From positions 7,317,570-7,381,569 of the forward strand of contig ML661900.1 of the NCBI GenBank assembly GCA_007570785.1: DNA of 64,000 nt. The letters are read 5' to 3'. Each line of letters opens with the position of its first letter. The stretch's first letter is position 1. The DNA comes from Antilocapra americana (lineage: Eukaryota > Chordata > Mammalia > Artiodactyla > Antilocapridae). Shown one piece after another: positions 43,245-55,309 of this stretch. The notes under the pieces were generated by a model. The model made no database searches. It saw only the letters and a list, made by a program, of their open reading frames with translations, and was not told the origin of the DNA. The translations under genes and the position numbers were made by a program.

Positions 43245-45430
43245 AGCTCAAAATTTTTGTTTTTAACTGGCAGCCATATTGATAGATGTTTAATAGATCC
43301 TTTATAATGAAGAATTGATGGATGAAGTTAGAATTCTTGAAGCCATACTCCCTGCATGAAGAGCTGGGGTTAGTATAACTCTGATCACGTTCCTAATCGG
43401 CAATAATATATACCAAGAGTGACAATATTTCCTTTGTAAGAGCAATAGGGCCTAAAAGAAGTCACTTGGCATGCCTGAACTTACATGCGGTTTACATCTC
43501 AACACTGAATTTATAATTAGATATTGAATCTTTGAATTCATTCTCTCTCAGGAATAGTTTCCAGGCAAACTCATAAGAGCCTGTTTCATCCCAATATATT
43601 CTATGTGGTGTTTATTTTCCAGAGAAAACTGGTACCAAATCATATTTTTGTAATTTGGTAGAGTTTATGAAAACAGAGGAATCACAGAACAGAATGGATT
43701 GCATATGCAAGGTGGTATCTAAATCATGAAGATGAAGAATAAAAAAAAAAAAAGGACGATTCATAATGAGTGAGCTACTGATTAAGAAGACAGAGATGAG
43801 ATTTCTAGCCTCACTCCCAAGTGGTTCACCAGGTAATGACTTCAGCCTATAGCACTATAGGTTTTTAGGGGCAGAGACATGTCAATTTTGAGTATGAAGG
43901 AACTGGATGTTGCCCAGTCAACCAGTCATCTCTTCATACGGAACATTTGAAGATACACTCCTTAATTCACAGAAGTTTTTACCTCAGTTACAAAAGAAAA
44001 TCTTTTATGTGGATACCGAGGGACCAGAAGAGAAGTATCAGAGATGAACGGAAAGTATACAACAGAATCTCACTATCCTCAGAATCTTTCCCATTTAAGC
44101 TCTTCTTTGGTTTTAATGTGACATGATATAAACAGTCATGCATTTTCTGTACTGTATGTGTATTAGAGAGCTACAGTGAATTACAAGAGCTACAATCGCC
44201 TTGCTTTATAGTTCCAGTTATTCCTCTCAGGGAAGAAGGGAAATTGGGTGGTAATTCAGTTAACTTTTTTGGTGTTACATTTGACTAGATTAGGAAAAAA
44301 ATGAGAATTTTATCATTAAATTTTTAAAATCCGTTTTAAATAAGTCAGACCAAAAAATCAATACAAGTACAATTCAATACGTAGTTTGTACCTGAGTCAG
44401 ACAGGACACTATGTTAGTCCCATGTAGCACACAATCAGCTCAGAAAGTTAGATTCTAGAAGAGGAAATGAACTATTAAGGGCACTGTTACATTTCAAGTA
44501 CCAGTGGATGGATGAGAACCTGGACTTCTATCTCCATCATCACAGCAGAAGACAGACAGGGATAGAACTAACTAGACTCAGACACACCCCCCACACAAAA
44601 GTTTATAAACACACACACCCATCACTCAGTCCACACTTTTCTTTCATATGTGCATTAGAACCGTATATCCTTAGGTCTGCTGCATAAATACCTGGTCTTG
44701 TATGCTTAGACATGCGGCAGAGGTACTCAGCAGGTTCTCACAACTGGTCTTCCAAACTAAATTCTCCCATGAGGGCTCAGTTCTGAAACTGGATACAGCA
44801 TGCCTGGTGACTTGTTACTGCGAAGAAGCAAAAGTAAATCTCCTTTGTGTTAGATGGGACAAGAAATGTAAAGCCAGGATTCAGGTGGAATGAGAAAACT
44901 CATTTTGGAAAAATCTTTGGAATAGAGACTTTCATCACTTTACAAGGGTCCAGATAGCCTGTATTCTTTTATTTTCTAATATGGGCAGGTGAACTTATGA
45001 GATTGAAGAGACTCCTTTGTGGCAGAGAGAGAGGAGGTAAGAGGGGTGGAGTAGGAGGCAGAGAAAAAGGAAAATTTCCAGGTGCTGCTATAAGAAGGTA
45101 GGGTCCCTTTATAGGTGCTTGTGGACTTGGCCAAAGTAAGAAAGAGTTGCTACAACAGAGACAAGGCATATGACTTCAAGGAGAAAGCACAGTGGGAGGC
45201 CTAACTCTAGGTAACAATACCACAGTATAAGGTTAAAAAATGACTAAAAGTGATTTATTATAGACTTTCTTTTTCTTAAATCTCTCAAACTGAGAAGAAA
45301 AAAAAATTCCTAGACTAAAGAGAGAAATACCTTTAGAGGTATGGAGACTATCTAGGGGACATACATAATTTAAGAAGTGTTTGCAAAGTACATATATTGT
45401 TCTTCAGGCATGGCAGTACAGAACAGGTTT
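43245..45430. other. Mostly unique intergenic stretch
   Basis: No gene or clear repeat over about 2.2 kb. Simple sequence at 43738-43754 (A-run) and a CA-rich patch at 44580-44625. Confidence 0.4.
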
Positions 45431-45437
45431 GATGATT

Positions 45438-45893
45438 AAAAAAAACACAATGAGGTACCACTTTACACCAGTCAGAATGGCTGCAATCCAAAAATCTACA
45501 AGCAATAAATGCTGGAGAGGATGTGGAGAAAAGGGAACCCTCTTACACTGTTGGTGGGAATACAAATTAGTACAGCCACTATGGAAAACAGTGTGGAGAT
45601 TCCTTAAAAAACTGCAAATAGACCTGCCATATGACCCAGCAATCCCACTGCTGGGCATACACACCGAGGAAACCAGAATTGAAAGAGACACGTGTACCCC
45701 AATGTTCATTGCCGCATTGTTTACAATAGCCAGGACATGGAAGCAACCTAGATGCCCATCAGCTGACGAATGGATAAGAAAGCTGTGGTACATATACACA
45801 ATGGAATATTACTCAGCGTTAAAAAAAAAAATTCATTTGAATCAGTTCTACTCAGGTGGATGGAACTGGAGCCTATTATCCAGAGTGAAGTAA
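45438..45893 (+). pseudogene. L1 ORF2p C-terminal domain remnant
   Basis: The frame contains [72 protein letters not shown] and [11 protein letters not shown]. It is the Cys-rich C-terminal segment of L1 ORF2p, which in human L1 binds RNA and is needed for retrotransposition. The Cys-rich motif is C-x3-C-x7-H-x4-C in human L1. Here the last Cys position is Tyr (HCWWEY). Endonuclease and RT domains are missing through 5' truncation. It ends after RVK, where the consensus frame continues. No protein is expected. Confidence 0.9.
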
Positions 45894-46139
45894 GCCAGAA
45901 GGAAAAACAACAATACAGTATACTAACCCATATATATGGAATTTAGAAAGATGGTAACAAGAACCCTGCATGCAAGACAGCAAAAGGAACGCAGATGAAT
46001 AGAACGGACTCATGGACTCTGTGGAAGAGGGTAAGGGTGGGATGATATGGGAGAATGGCATTGAAACATGTGAATTATCATATGTGAAATCAATCGCCAG
46101 CCCAGGGCTGATGCTTGGGGCTGGTGCACCGAGATGTCC

Positions 46140-46189
46140 CAGGGGGAGGGAATCGGGAGGGAGGAGGGAGGGGGGGTTCTGGAGGGGGA
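46140..46189 (+). repeat. G-rich tract of L1 3' UTR
   Basis: About 50 bases with at least seven G-runs of three or more, including runs of 5 to 8. Such tracts in L1 3' UTRs form G-quadruplexes in several mammals (established knowledge). The potential here is read from sequence only. Confidence 0.8.
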
Positions 46190-46262
46190 GCATATTTAAA
46201 CCCATGGTGGTTTCATGTCATTGTATGGCAAAACCAACACAATAAAGAAAATTTAAAAAAAA

Positions 46263-46557
46263 AGAGGAGAACCAATACTTAGAAAATATCCTTGGGAATA
46301 TAATTTCTAGGTGAGAATACACTGGTTGTCAATGTCATCTCTCTCAAAATTCAAGTTTTTTACGTGTAGTTTGAATCTTTCTGATCTGGCTTTTGCTCTA
46401 GTTCTGAAAGCCAGCCTCCTACCCAGATGCTCGAATCCAAATTGACCTAGTCAGTGACCAATGTTTTCAGCAGTCACTGGACATACAACCAAGCTCAGAG
46501 TAGCAAAAAGTTAGACTACTACTGCTATAAAAATTATCCTCATATAAAGAGAAATAC
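46263..46557. other. Unassigned stretch
   Basis: No gene or repeat identified. Confidence 0.35.
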
Positions 46558-46567
46558 TCTGCAATAT

Positions 46568-46723
46568 CATTGTTCAGTCGCTAAGTCATGTCCAGTTCTT
46601 TGTGATCCCATGAATTGCAGCACACCGCACTTCCCTGTCTTTCACTATCTCTTGGAGTTTGCCCAAACTTGAGTCAGAGATACCATCCAACCATTTCATT
46701 CTCTGTTGCCCACAATTCTGCAT
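46568..46723 (-). mobile_element. BovB 3' tail, minus strand, 10-bp TSD
   Basis: The plus strand reads 'tgttcagtcgctaagtcatg', 'cccatgaattgcagcacac', 'gataccatccaaccatttca'. This is the reverse complement of the BovB 3' end. 'tctgcaatat' is at 46558-46567 and 46724-46733. About 12 bases next to the 5' side are not BovB-like. Confidence 0.92.
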
Positions 46724-46733
46724 TCTGCAATAT

Positions 46734-47639
46734 GTTACCAAAAAATAAACTCCAGTCCTTCTGCCCAATCATTAATATGGTCTGCATCTTATTTTTGTGA
46801 GTTTAAAAGGAAATCTGTGCTCAATAGAGAAATGAGACTACAGCAGAAACCTTAAGTGGAGGCTTATAAGGAGCAGGGCAGCATGATTAGTTTCTTTCAG
46901 TACGAAAATTTTAGGATAAAGAGATTTTTTTTGGTGGACTTGATCTTTAGAAACTCTGAAAAAGCTGTTATAGTCGTCAAGATGTTGTCCCACCTGCAGG
47001 GAAATAAAAGCACTTTCCTCATCTTCCAAAGCATAATATTACCACAGTTCTGAAGTGTCTGAGAGTATCTTTGCATGAGGAAAAGATTGAGATTTCCCAG
47101 AGGACTGTGCAGTGCACGTCAGTGCCCTTCCGCTAAGAATGTCAATACCCTCAGCAAGCCTTAGCTGAATCGTCATTACAGCCCAGACAATAGGCACTGA
47201 ACAACTCACTGCATTTTCTTTTCTGTGTATAAAGGAGACTATAAATTGGAATGGAGTGTGTCATGACTAGGGGTCAAAGAAGGCATTTTTGAAAAGGAAC
47301 ACTGAATCCAATATCTAACATAATACAGGAGTTGGAAAAGGAGTTTTGTGTTCAACTTGTCCAAAGGGTCTTTACTGGTTGACAGAGGAAGTGAAAATTC
47401 CTACACGGCATTTTGTAAGCAAGACTCAACCCCAAGGAGCAGGAATTTACAGAAGAATGGATGGAAGAGTTAGAGTTTGCCCTACTATAGCATGCTGCTC
47501 TCCCAAGAGATCTTCATTTGCCTTATTTTGTACATTCAGAAAATGTAGTCTTAACCCTTTCAGTAACACTGAAATTCACTAAAGAGTCTAGCAGTCTTGC
47601 AGGATAGGATGTCCACTTGTCTTCACTCCAAGAGAAGTG
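46734..47639. other. Unique intergenic stretch
   Basis: No gene or recognisable repeat. Small frames show no domain content. Confidence 0.4.
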
Positions 47640-47845
47640 GAGGTGCTGGTGGTAAAGAACCTGCCTGTCAATGCAGGTAGATGTAAAAGACGCAGGTTCG
47701 ATCCCTCAGTCAGGAAGATCCCCTGGAGGAGGGCATAGCAACCCACTCCAGAATTCTTGCCTGGAGAATCCCAAGGACTGGGGAGCCTGGCAGGCTACAG
47801 TGCAGAGTCGCACAGAGTCTGACACAGAAGCAACTGAGCACCGAC
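47640..47845 (+). mobile_element. Bov-tA SINE, head damaged
   Basis: 'gtggaggtgctggtggtaaa' to 'gacacagaagcaactgagca'. It carries a small insertion in the head ('gtagatgtaaaagac') and a deletion in the body. The duplication is unclear ('ccaaga' on both sides). Confidence 0.88.
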
Positions 47846-49512
47846 GCACCAAGACAATGTATTTGCTTGAATGTATGATGCACTTGAATTTCACCAACCT
47901 TCCCTGCAAGAAACAAACAAATGTTCTCTCTTTTAAGCACTAAAGGGCATCATGTTAAATGACCCCGAGGGCAAGCTGTTTGTGTGTTATTTCAACATGT
48001 TTTGTCTCCTCTGCTAGCCTTGTGTGTGTTTTTTGTCAATAGACTGAACATTTTAAGAGGTGAGAAGGTGGTGTTTATGACTGCCCTCTGAATCCAGAAC
48101 GAGTTCAAATGTATTATACGACATTGATGATCACCAGCTTTAAGGACATTTGGAGTAGCTGATCTCTGGTTCATGAATAATGAGTTATCTTGGTTTTAAT
48201 AATTTACTTTAAAAAATCTTTTCCCTCTACTCTTTACCTGTGAAGTTGCAAGAGCTCTCTACCTCACCTTAGGTGATTACTTAGTTATATTCCTAGAGGG
48301 CAGATGTAAGTTAATGAGCAACAAGGGAGGGGACAAGGAAACAAGAACAAAAACAGCATATTGCCTTCAAGACTATTAATGTCCCTTTGTGGAGGATGGC
48401 AACAGCTAATGTCTGGCAAGAGCACTGGAGGAAGAAATTGTAGCAGGTTCAGGTGGGAGAGTGAGTCACCTTGAGGCTGGCACTGCTGATGAGGTTTGGA
48501 GAATTATCTTTCCATTAGGAGTGGGTCCTCCTTTGAGGAGGGGGGTATTATTAGTGTCCAGTACTTGAAATGTTTGATTTACTTCTTGGGTGTTGCACAG
48601 GAACAAAGCATTAAAGCCCCATACATCACAGATCCACGGAGGGTGTCTGTTAATGCATCTGTTCTCAAAGATATTAGGAGATTTTGAGAGTTTGGAGCAT
48701 TTCTTTTGGTGTGTGGGCATATTACAGAGATGCAAGCTATTTGAATGGAGAGATAAATAAGTAAACAGACAGGTAGGTGGGTCAATATATAGATGTCACC
48801 ACTTAGGATTTTTAGTAGAAAAAGGTCTTGCCTGTACTGTGTCTCTCTGCAAAGTTCCTGTTTATGGGAAAACTGTTAAATTTAGATATCAAAATAGTTA
48901 AGTCACTTTTAATGTACTTGCAACCACAGAGAGTGTCTAGCAGATTTTATTAATAATAAGTGGTTTTCATAGAGCTGGATTTGGAATTGTGCTTGCCTTA
49001 AATGTCAAGTCATTGTAATGAGGTATTAGCTTGCTTTGGCTTAAATTTGTATATTTTATTCTTACTCACTTTTAAATACCTTTTCTTAATCCCTTATTTT
49101 TGGCTCATTTGGTATGATTATCATTCCAGTTTCTTGCCTCCTGAATAATAGATTCTAAATCATTCTCATTTTGGTCTTTGATTCCTTATTAAAAATCCTG
49201 AAGCCTAACAGCTAATGATGCTATTGATGCATGGTAATGCTGCATTTAATCAAGGGTTTTTTCCCCCCATTATAACCACATCTTTCTCACCCCAGCAATG
49301 ATAATTTTTGTGTTTTTCCATTTCCCCTTGTTATTTAATTGAAGAAGTCAGGAACATACATTTACAGGCAGTAAGCCCCCCAAATGACCTTATACCTAAT
49401 AAGGTGTTTTCACTTCTAATCAATATAATTTCATGGTTGACACCTCTTTTTCTGAGGCAGCTTTGGGTATTTCTGCATACAGCTGTTTTATATCCCTCTA
49501 TTTATGTGGATT
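47846..49512. other. Unique stretch, low in repeats
   Basis: No gene. 48960-49260 is AT-rich with several TAAT-type cores and no visible repeat, the sort of sequence that may be conserved non-coding DNA, but this cannot be tested here. Confidence 0.35.
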
Positions 49513-49540
49513 TTTACCAACTGAGCTATCAGGGAAGCCT
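49513..49540 (-). mobile_element. Head-only Bov-tA scrap
   Basis: 'accaactgagctatcaggga' followed by 'agcc' is the reverse complement of the first about 25 bases of a Bov-tA head. The rest of the SINE is absent. 'tattta' occurs on both sides (49498-49503 and 49540-49545), though it is too short to prove a duplication. Confidence 0.55.
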
Positions 49541-51184
49541 ATTTAAGTCCATAGGCATTTTATTAAAAACAAAGGAAGAACACATTATGTGTAGGAGGCA
49601 AGTCCTTGCAGATACAGGCTTTCCAATGCTCTTAAGAGATATCAGAATTGTGTGAGTTTACAGAACATACTTACTTTCCCAAAGAGCTAATCATTTAAAA
49701 GATGACAGATTTCTCAGTGTGAGATAGCTGCCTTTTGGTTTTAAATTAGTCAAATGGGTTTCAAATTGTCTCATTTTGCTGGTTACAATAGTTGAACAAT
49801 AGTTTAAAGAAAGACTTCTGGTCAGCTGGCTGGTTGTAAAAGCAAAGTTTGCCATTCATCTGGAGTTTTTGACTTCCTAAGGAATTACTCAAAAAAAATT
49901 ATCTATGAAAGATACAGGTGTTTAATGAAAGATAAAGGTGTTTAATAAATACTAGTATGTGTGAATTTTGTGGCATTTGTTTCATTATCTGAAAAAAAAA
50001 ATTCCATCAGTTATGAGGAAGTCCTCAGCTATCTGTGCTAATGAGGCCAAATGTATCAGTTCAACCTGGGTTCCTTGGTTCTGTTCCCAGCTTTGGAATG
50101 CCCCAGTGAGGGCTGGCGTCACCAGGAGGACCATGTCACAGTGTGAAAAGGGAAGGAAAGTCTATTTTACCACTGGAGGAGAGGGAAATCTGTGAAGTCA
50201 TATTTTCTACCTTTTGTCAAATAGGCATTGTGTCATTTTATGAAGACAAAGAACAGACACAGGATGATATTAAGTAGGAATAAACTATGGGAAAGTCAAG
50301 AGATCATTTCCAGCTCCCAGAACTTCTTCTTGAACCTTCTTGGTACATTTGTAGAGGGATGAGGATTGAAAAGGGGGCAAAATAATTAAACATCCCCTCT
50401 TAGATGTAAACTCCTAGTCAGTGCGCCTCTCTTCCAAAACTCAATAAAAACCAATAGAAGTAAACAGGATTAGGTACATGCAAATATGATTTTAAGTTGA
50501 GTGGGCTCCAAGAACAAGACTTGCTGATAGGCAAGGTGGTAATATCACATATCTAATGAGTATGTGAAAACTGCTACAAGTGCTCAGGTGTATTTGATGT
50601 GTATCAGGGAAGAATGACAGTGACTTGGGCCTCAAGGGATGAGTATTACGCAAGTTAGGTTATTTGATTCTATGTGTGTTTGTAATAAAAGTACCTATTA
50701 AAATACTCTATCTCCTTGTGCTCTAACTTCATCTACATCAGTCAACCTACTGATTACTAAAATAGCTCTTAGTAATAGGAATAGGAGTGTTCTGGTTAAG
50801 AATAGTTTTGAAAAGATTCGATTAAAAATGAATTGAAATTCTTGCTTAACTTCCATCTCTTAGAATACTGTTGACCTATTTCTGTTGTACGATGGTGACA
50901 ACTATACAGCAGACATCTTTTCATTTGAAGAAATAACAACAATGAACATGGTCATGGCTAACTTTCTCATGGGTCAAGAGAGAGTTACCATCTTTCTTGA
51001 TGCTATCCTTGTCAACATTTTGTCAAGAAGTCTGCTATTTCTATTTGCAGAAGGTATCCAGAATCTGATTACATCTTCACCTCTCCCCTGCTACCCACAG
51101 TCTTCTCATGTGTGGATTTTAGCCGTGGTCTCCTAACAGGTCTTGGGTTTTTTTAGTTATGTCACCCTCACACACGGTCTGTTC
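49541..51184. other. Unique intergenic stretch
   Basis: No gene or clear repeat. A 20-bp imperfect tandem ('tgaaagatacaggtgtttaa') is at 49907-49946. The frame at 50885-51136 has no domain I recognise. Confidence 0.4.
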
Positions 51185-51530
51185 TCAACAGAGCAAGAAT
51201 GATGCTTTCATAACACAAGTGAGACTATTATTTCTCTGCTCAAAATCCTGCAACATCTCCCATTTCATCGGGGGTAGGAGTCCTTACACTGGCCTGAAGG
51301 GCCCGGGCCACCACCTCCTTTCCTCATTCTTTCTCTTGTTCATTCTCCAGCCACATCAGCCTTCCTTTCCCTTCCACAGGCCACACACACCCAGACCTCA
51401 GAACCTTGGCATTTGTCCTGTCATGAGAACAGTCTTCACCCAGAAATCTGCTCTATTTTCACTCAAATGTTACCTTCTCATATGCCTTCCATAACCACAC
51501 TCACTTAAAGTTACAGTCCATTCTTGGCTC
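51185..51530 (+). mobile_element. L2 3' region, plus strand
   Basis: 'ctctgctcaaaatcctgcaa', 'agccacatcagccttccttt', 'ccttggcatttgtcctgtc', 'cactcaaatgttaccttctc' and 'gccttccataaccaca' follow the L2 3' end in order ('..aaatgtcacctcct..ggccttccctgacca'). Confidence 0.8.
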
Positions 51531-51539
51531 TATTTTTTT

Positions 51540-51870
51540 CTATTTGTATTTATGTAAAAAAATTCTTTTTGCTATAAAACATACTATTATAACCACTGTA
51601 CATTTCAGTGGCACTAAGTACATTTCCATTGTTGTACAACTCTCACCATCATCCATTGCCCTAATTTTTCACCTGCCTAAACTGAAAGTCTACCCATTGG
51701 ATACTAACTCCTCATTCTGCCTCCCTCCTCACTTCCAGTCCCTGGAACCTACCAATATTTCTTTTTTTTTAATTTCAGTATACTTTCTGACTATGAATTT
51801 GACTATTCTAGGTACCTTGTCTTAGTGGAATCAAACATATTTGTCTGCACCTAATGTACATTGAGATGCA
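51540..51870 (-). mobile_element. Old L1M 3' UTR, minus strand
   Basis: 'gtacatttcagtggcactaa', 'tgtacaactctcaccatcat', 'ccctggaacctaccaatatt' and 'tgactattctaggtacctt' are the reverse complement of a common old L1 3' UTR. Confidence 0.75.
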
Positions 51871-51899
51871 TTTTTAAGCTTAATCTATGTTCTACAGAC

Positions 51900-52165
51900 T
51901 ACCTTTTCTTCCTCTAGTGCTATAGAGTAGGTTCTTGTTAGTTATCTATTTTATACATAGTAGTTATTTACATGTCAATTCCAGTCTAATTTATTCAATC
52001 TCCCATTCTCCCCTTGGTTTTCATGTTTATTCTCTTCATCTGTCTATTTCCAGTTTGCAACTAGACTCATCTGTATACTGTTTTTCTAGAGTCCACATGT
52101 ACGTGTTAATACACATTTTTCTGACTTACTTCAGTCTATATGACAGCCTCTCGATCCATTCAATA
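51900..52165 (-). mobile_element. Younger L1 3' region, minus strand
   Basis: 'agttatctattttatacata', 'cttcatctgtctatttccag', 'agagtccacatgtacgtgtt' and 'tctgacttacttcagtctat' follow the L1 3' UTR/ORF2 junction in reverse. It joins the older L1M copy to its left. Confidence 0.78.
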
Positions 52166-52286
52166 GACTAAAAATTCTATTTAGGAATCACTTTCTCATA
52201 TACTATATAATCTTCAAAGTTATTATTTGTGTTTTCATCTAGAACACTAGAACAGAAGTCTTTAAGGCAGAGATTTTGTTCACTGA

Positions 52287-52324
<38 letters not shown>
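52287..52324. repeat. (TA)n microsatellite
   Basis: A near-pure TA run of about 38 bases, with one extra 'tta' near its left end. Likely variable in length between individuals. Confidence 0.9.
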
Positions 52325-52326
<2 letters not shown>

Positions 52327-52424
52327 GACAGTGAGCTTGCCACATAGCAGGCATTTACTAAATTGAGTGTTTAATGAGCCAAGTGAAAATAAATGAATCA
52401 TCAAACGTTATGACAATAATTGAC

Positions 52425-52640
52425 AGATAATGCCCACTTTTTAAGTGCTTTACATATAAACTTACATTAAGTCACCTTGAAAACAGCCCTATGAGATAGA
52501 CGCATTATCTCCATCTTAAATACGAAGCAACTGAGACACAGAGAAGTTAAAAACATGTTACCTGCTAATATAACTTGAGTTAGGGTTGAAAGGCAGGCAG
52601 TTGGGCTCCCAAGAAGGCCATACTCTTAACTGTGAAATGC
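52425..52640 (-). mobile_element. MIR SINE, minus strand
   Basis: 'aagtgctttacatataaact', 'cagccctatgagatagacgc', 'gcaactgagacacagagaag' and 'ggttgaaaggcaggcagttg' are the reverse complement of MIR, almost full length. Confidence 0.82.
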
Positions 52641-54234
52641 TACCACTTTCTGCTGTCAAGATGCTAGCAGTGTGACAAAAAGACAGATACAGCAGGGGAA
52701 CTGGATCTGGTTTGGAGTCTTGGGGGAGGCCTCCCAATGAAATGGCTTTGAATCGAGAGAAGACAAGTAGCACTTAGCTGGTTGGAAAGAAGGACCTGTC
52801 TAAATCAGCTCAGCTTTTGCGAGCTAAGAAGACTGGAACTTAGCAAGCTGAAAATGCAAATTCAGCTAATGCCACAGGGTGAGTGAGTCCTTAGTCACAG
52901 CTCCTCCTTTCCACACTGTGGTGTTGTCAGGAGAGATGAAATCCTCTTGCAGAGAGGTTAGTTACTGACCAGTTGGGTGGAGAATTGCTCACACCGACCA
53001 CATAACTTATAGAGTCACTCTGCTTTTCAAGGTATAGGACAACACTTGAAGTAAAGATGAGGAAAATCATATGCGCTCTGTTAAGTGGATCAAGAAGGAC
53101 CAGGGACATCCTGTTAATGGGGTTGATCATGATCCCTGTGACTGAGTGGGTTTCACTAGAAGGACTGGGGTAATAGGAAGAGACTAACTGGTTGCTGGAG
53201 GTGGCTTTGACTGCCTTGCAGAAAGCCTCAATGGCAGCTATTCCAAGAATTAACAGCATGAGGCAATAGGTAGGCCACGCATTTATATGTTAGTGCTTAA
53301 CTGTAAATAGGGGAAGTAACTGAAGCATGCATATACCAAAAGTCTCAGATGGGGATGGCATCTGGATTCCTTTTCCTAGTACCCACCCCAGCTACACTCT
53401 GTTTTCATGGAACCCTCATAAGCATTCACTTGCGGTTCCAAGCATTCTCCTACAGGTGTAACAGGTGAATTACAAGTAGGTTTCCAGAACTGTATTATAT
53501 CCCACACTCTTAAGGATCCCATCTCCAAGTCACTTCACATGTCCTATGGTTTATTTAATACTAACATGGCTATGAATCATAAGTAGAAAAGTTTATGCTT
53601 TATTGGGTCTGATACAGAGCAGCTTATTTCTGGGTATCCTTCTCAACAAAACTGCATTTCAAACTGAGGCACTAAAATTCATGGGTATCAGTTTTTTCAG
53701 TCAATGTCTTCTTATGAAATTATTCACAGAAACTTCTATGTAATACTAGCTTTTTAAACATAAATTATCTTTAAAATAAATATACACTTGGTAATATGCA
53801 GAGATTTATGCTTTACACATTGGTTTTTATTATGAAGGTGGTAAAATTAGGACTCTAAACTCATTTGCCTTCCAAGTCTTATTTCTTTTTGTCATCCTAA
53901 TGAATCCATTCTAATTAATTCTCTAGAAAAACAGGTCTAGAGAATTATGACTTTTGCATTATGAGTTTTATGTTCTAAACCCATGAATTATGACTTTTAT
54001 GTTCTAAACCCATGCCAGCCTGTCTAGAAAGCCCCCTTTCCCATCTCTATTCTATCTCTTAAGATTTCATCTCTTAAGACCCTTTCTGATCTACCCAGTA
54101 GGAAATGAATGTCAGAGAGAATATAAGTATTTTCTATGCTGATTGTGATATTTCTAATTCCTTCATTTTCCATTAAAGAAATATCTTATACTCTTATTTT
54201 AATATTATTATATTATTACTTTAATACTGTGAAA
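52641..54234. other. Unique stretch with a short tandem duplication
   Basis: No gene. A tandem of 'gaattatgacttttatgttc' with 'taaacccat' occurs at about 53942-54013, the left copy carrying a 14-bp extra piece. The frame at 52927-53259 (minus) has no recognisable motif. Confidence 0.4.
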
Positions 54235-54550
54235 GATCTAGAGATATAGTAGTGAAAAAATTTACTTAGTCTTACATTTATGAAATACAGAAATAATCAC
54301 AGGTATGTATAAGGAGAAATTGTGGTAAGAGTTGTATTGGAAAACTACAGGCTATCATGAGAAAGAATTAGGTTAAAGAAAATAATACAGAGGAAAAAGT
54401 CAGAGAAGACTTCCCGAGGAAGTGACATTTCAGCTGAGATCTAATAGATGAATAAAAGGGTAGAGTGAAGTATTTGCACAGGGACTTGCTAAGTTCTTAG
54501 GTGGAAAATGTCTTGGTGCATTCCAGGAACAGAAAGAAGTCACTCATCTC
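54235..54550 (-). mobile_element. L2 3' region, minus strand
   Basis: 'atatagtagtgaaaaaattt', 'gaagacttcccgaggaagtg', 'acatttcagctgagatctaa' and 'gtgcattccaggaacag' are the reverse complement of the L2 3' end in order. Confidence 0.68.
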
Positions 54551-55309
54551 ATACTGTAGTTTTATATGGACCCTTATCTCTCAGATGGAAGAAAACTTAT
54601 TATTTATTTATTTATGCCCCATAAATAATGTATACACTATTTTATGCATAGAAGGAACTCAAAAGGTATGTTAGAGAACTGTGGCTTCCAGGAACTGTAA
54701 GTAACTTGTTTTGAACTTACTCCCCTGTTTAAATAATCATAAAAACAGGAAAAAGTAAGAGAATGACTTTCAAGCATTGGAAACTGAGCAGCCCTCTTAA
54801 GCCCATGAGGTAGGCTTATCATCCTCAAATGTCTATATGAGACACTTACCCACAGGTTTTTAGTAAAGAGGCAAGTCCAGGAGAGAGCAGAAACCTCAGG
54901 GGAAGAGTGGTAGATTTCGTCTGAAGTGGCTAAGGCAGCTGCAACTGGAGGAGCACAGGATGGAAAGGGAAGTATTCTTGTATCCTGTATAGGGCGGCAC
55001 CCTGCAAGTCTGCGTGAGGGTTCACTTCCTGTCCTTGGCTGAACAGGGCATTGTCCATGAGGCCTGGCAGACAGTGACTTTGAGGAGGCCAAAAGCAGAC
55101 ACTGTACAGGACTAAAGCAGGTCAGAATTTGGACCAGCTAGAGTAGAGAGACCTCACTGAGCAATCTAGACATCCAATCGAGATTCTGCAAAAATCATGA
55201 CCTAGAGGAAAGGAAATACCCTAGATCTAATTGGGAAAAAAAAGTCCTGAAATCAACGCTTCCTACAAAGCACAAAGCCAAGTTTAAACGATCAAAATAA
55301 TCGATCAGT
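54551..55309. other. Unassigned stretch
   Basis: No gene recognised. A minus-strand frame at 54637-55092 is open for 151 codons, but shows no domain, and its composition is like the surroundings. Confidence 0.35.

Larger units (their letters stand above)
45437..46262 (+). mobile_element. Bovine L1 3' end: ORF2 C-terminus, 3' UTR, poly(A)
   Basis: It begins in ORF2 ('caatgaggtaccactttaca'), continues through the C-terminal region, a G-rich 3' UTR and 'cacaataaagaaaattt', and ends in an A-run. It is 5' truncated at about 826 bp. The text is close to a bovine L1 consensus, so it is fairly young. A TSD was not resolved. Confidence 0.93.

Noticed and set aside
54637..55092. 151-codon minus-strand open frame as a possible gene
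   Set aside because: It has no domain, signal, splice context or codon pattern that sets it apart. The length is within chance for 64 kb read in six frames.
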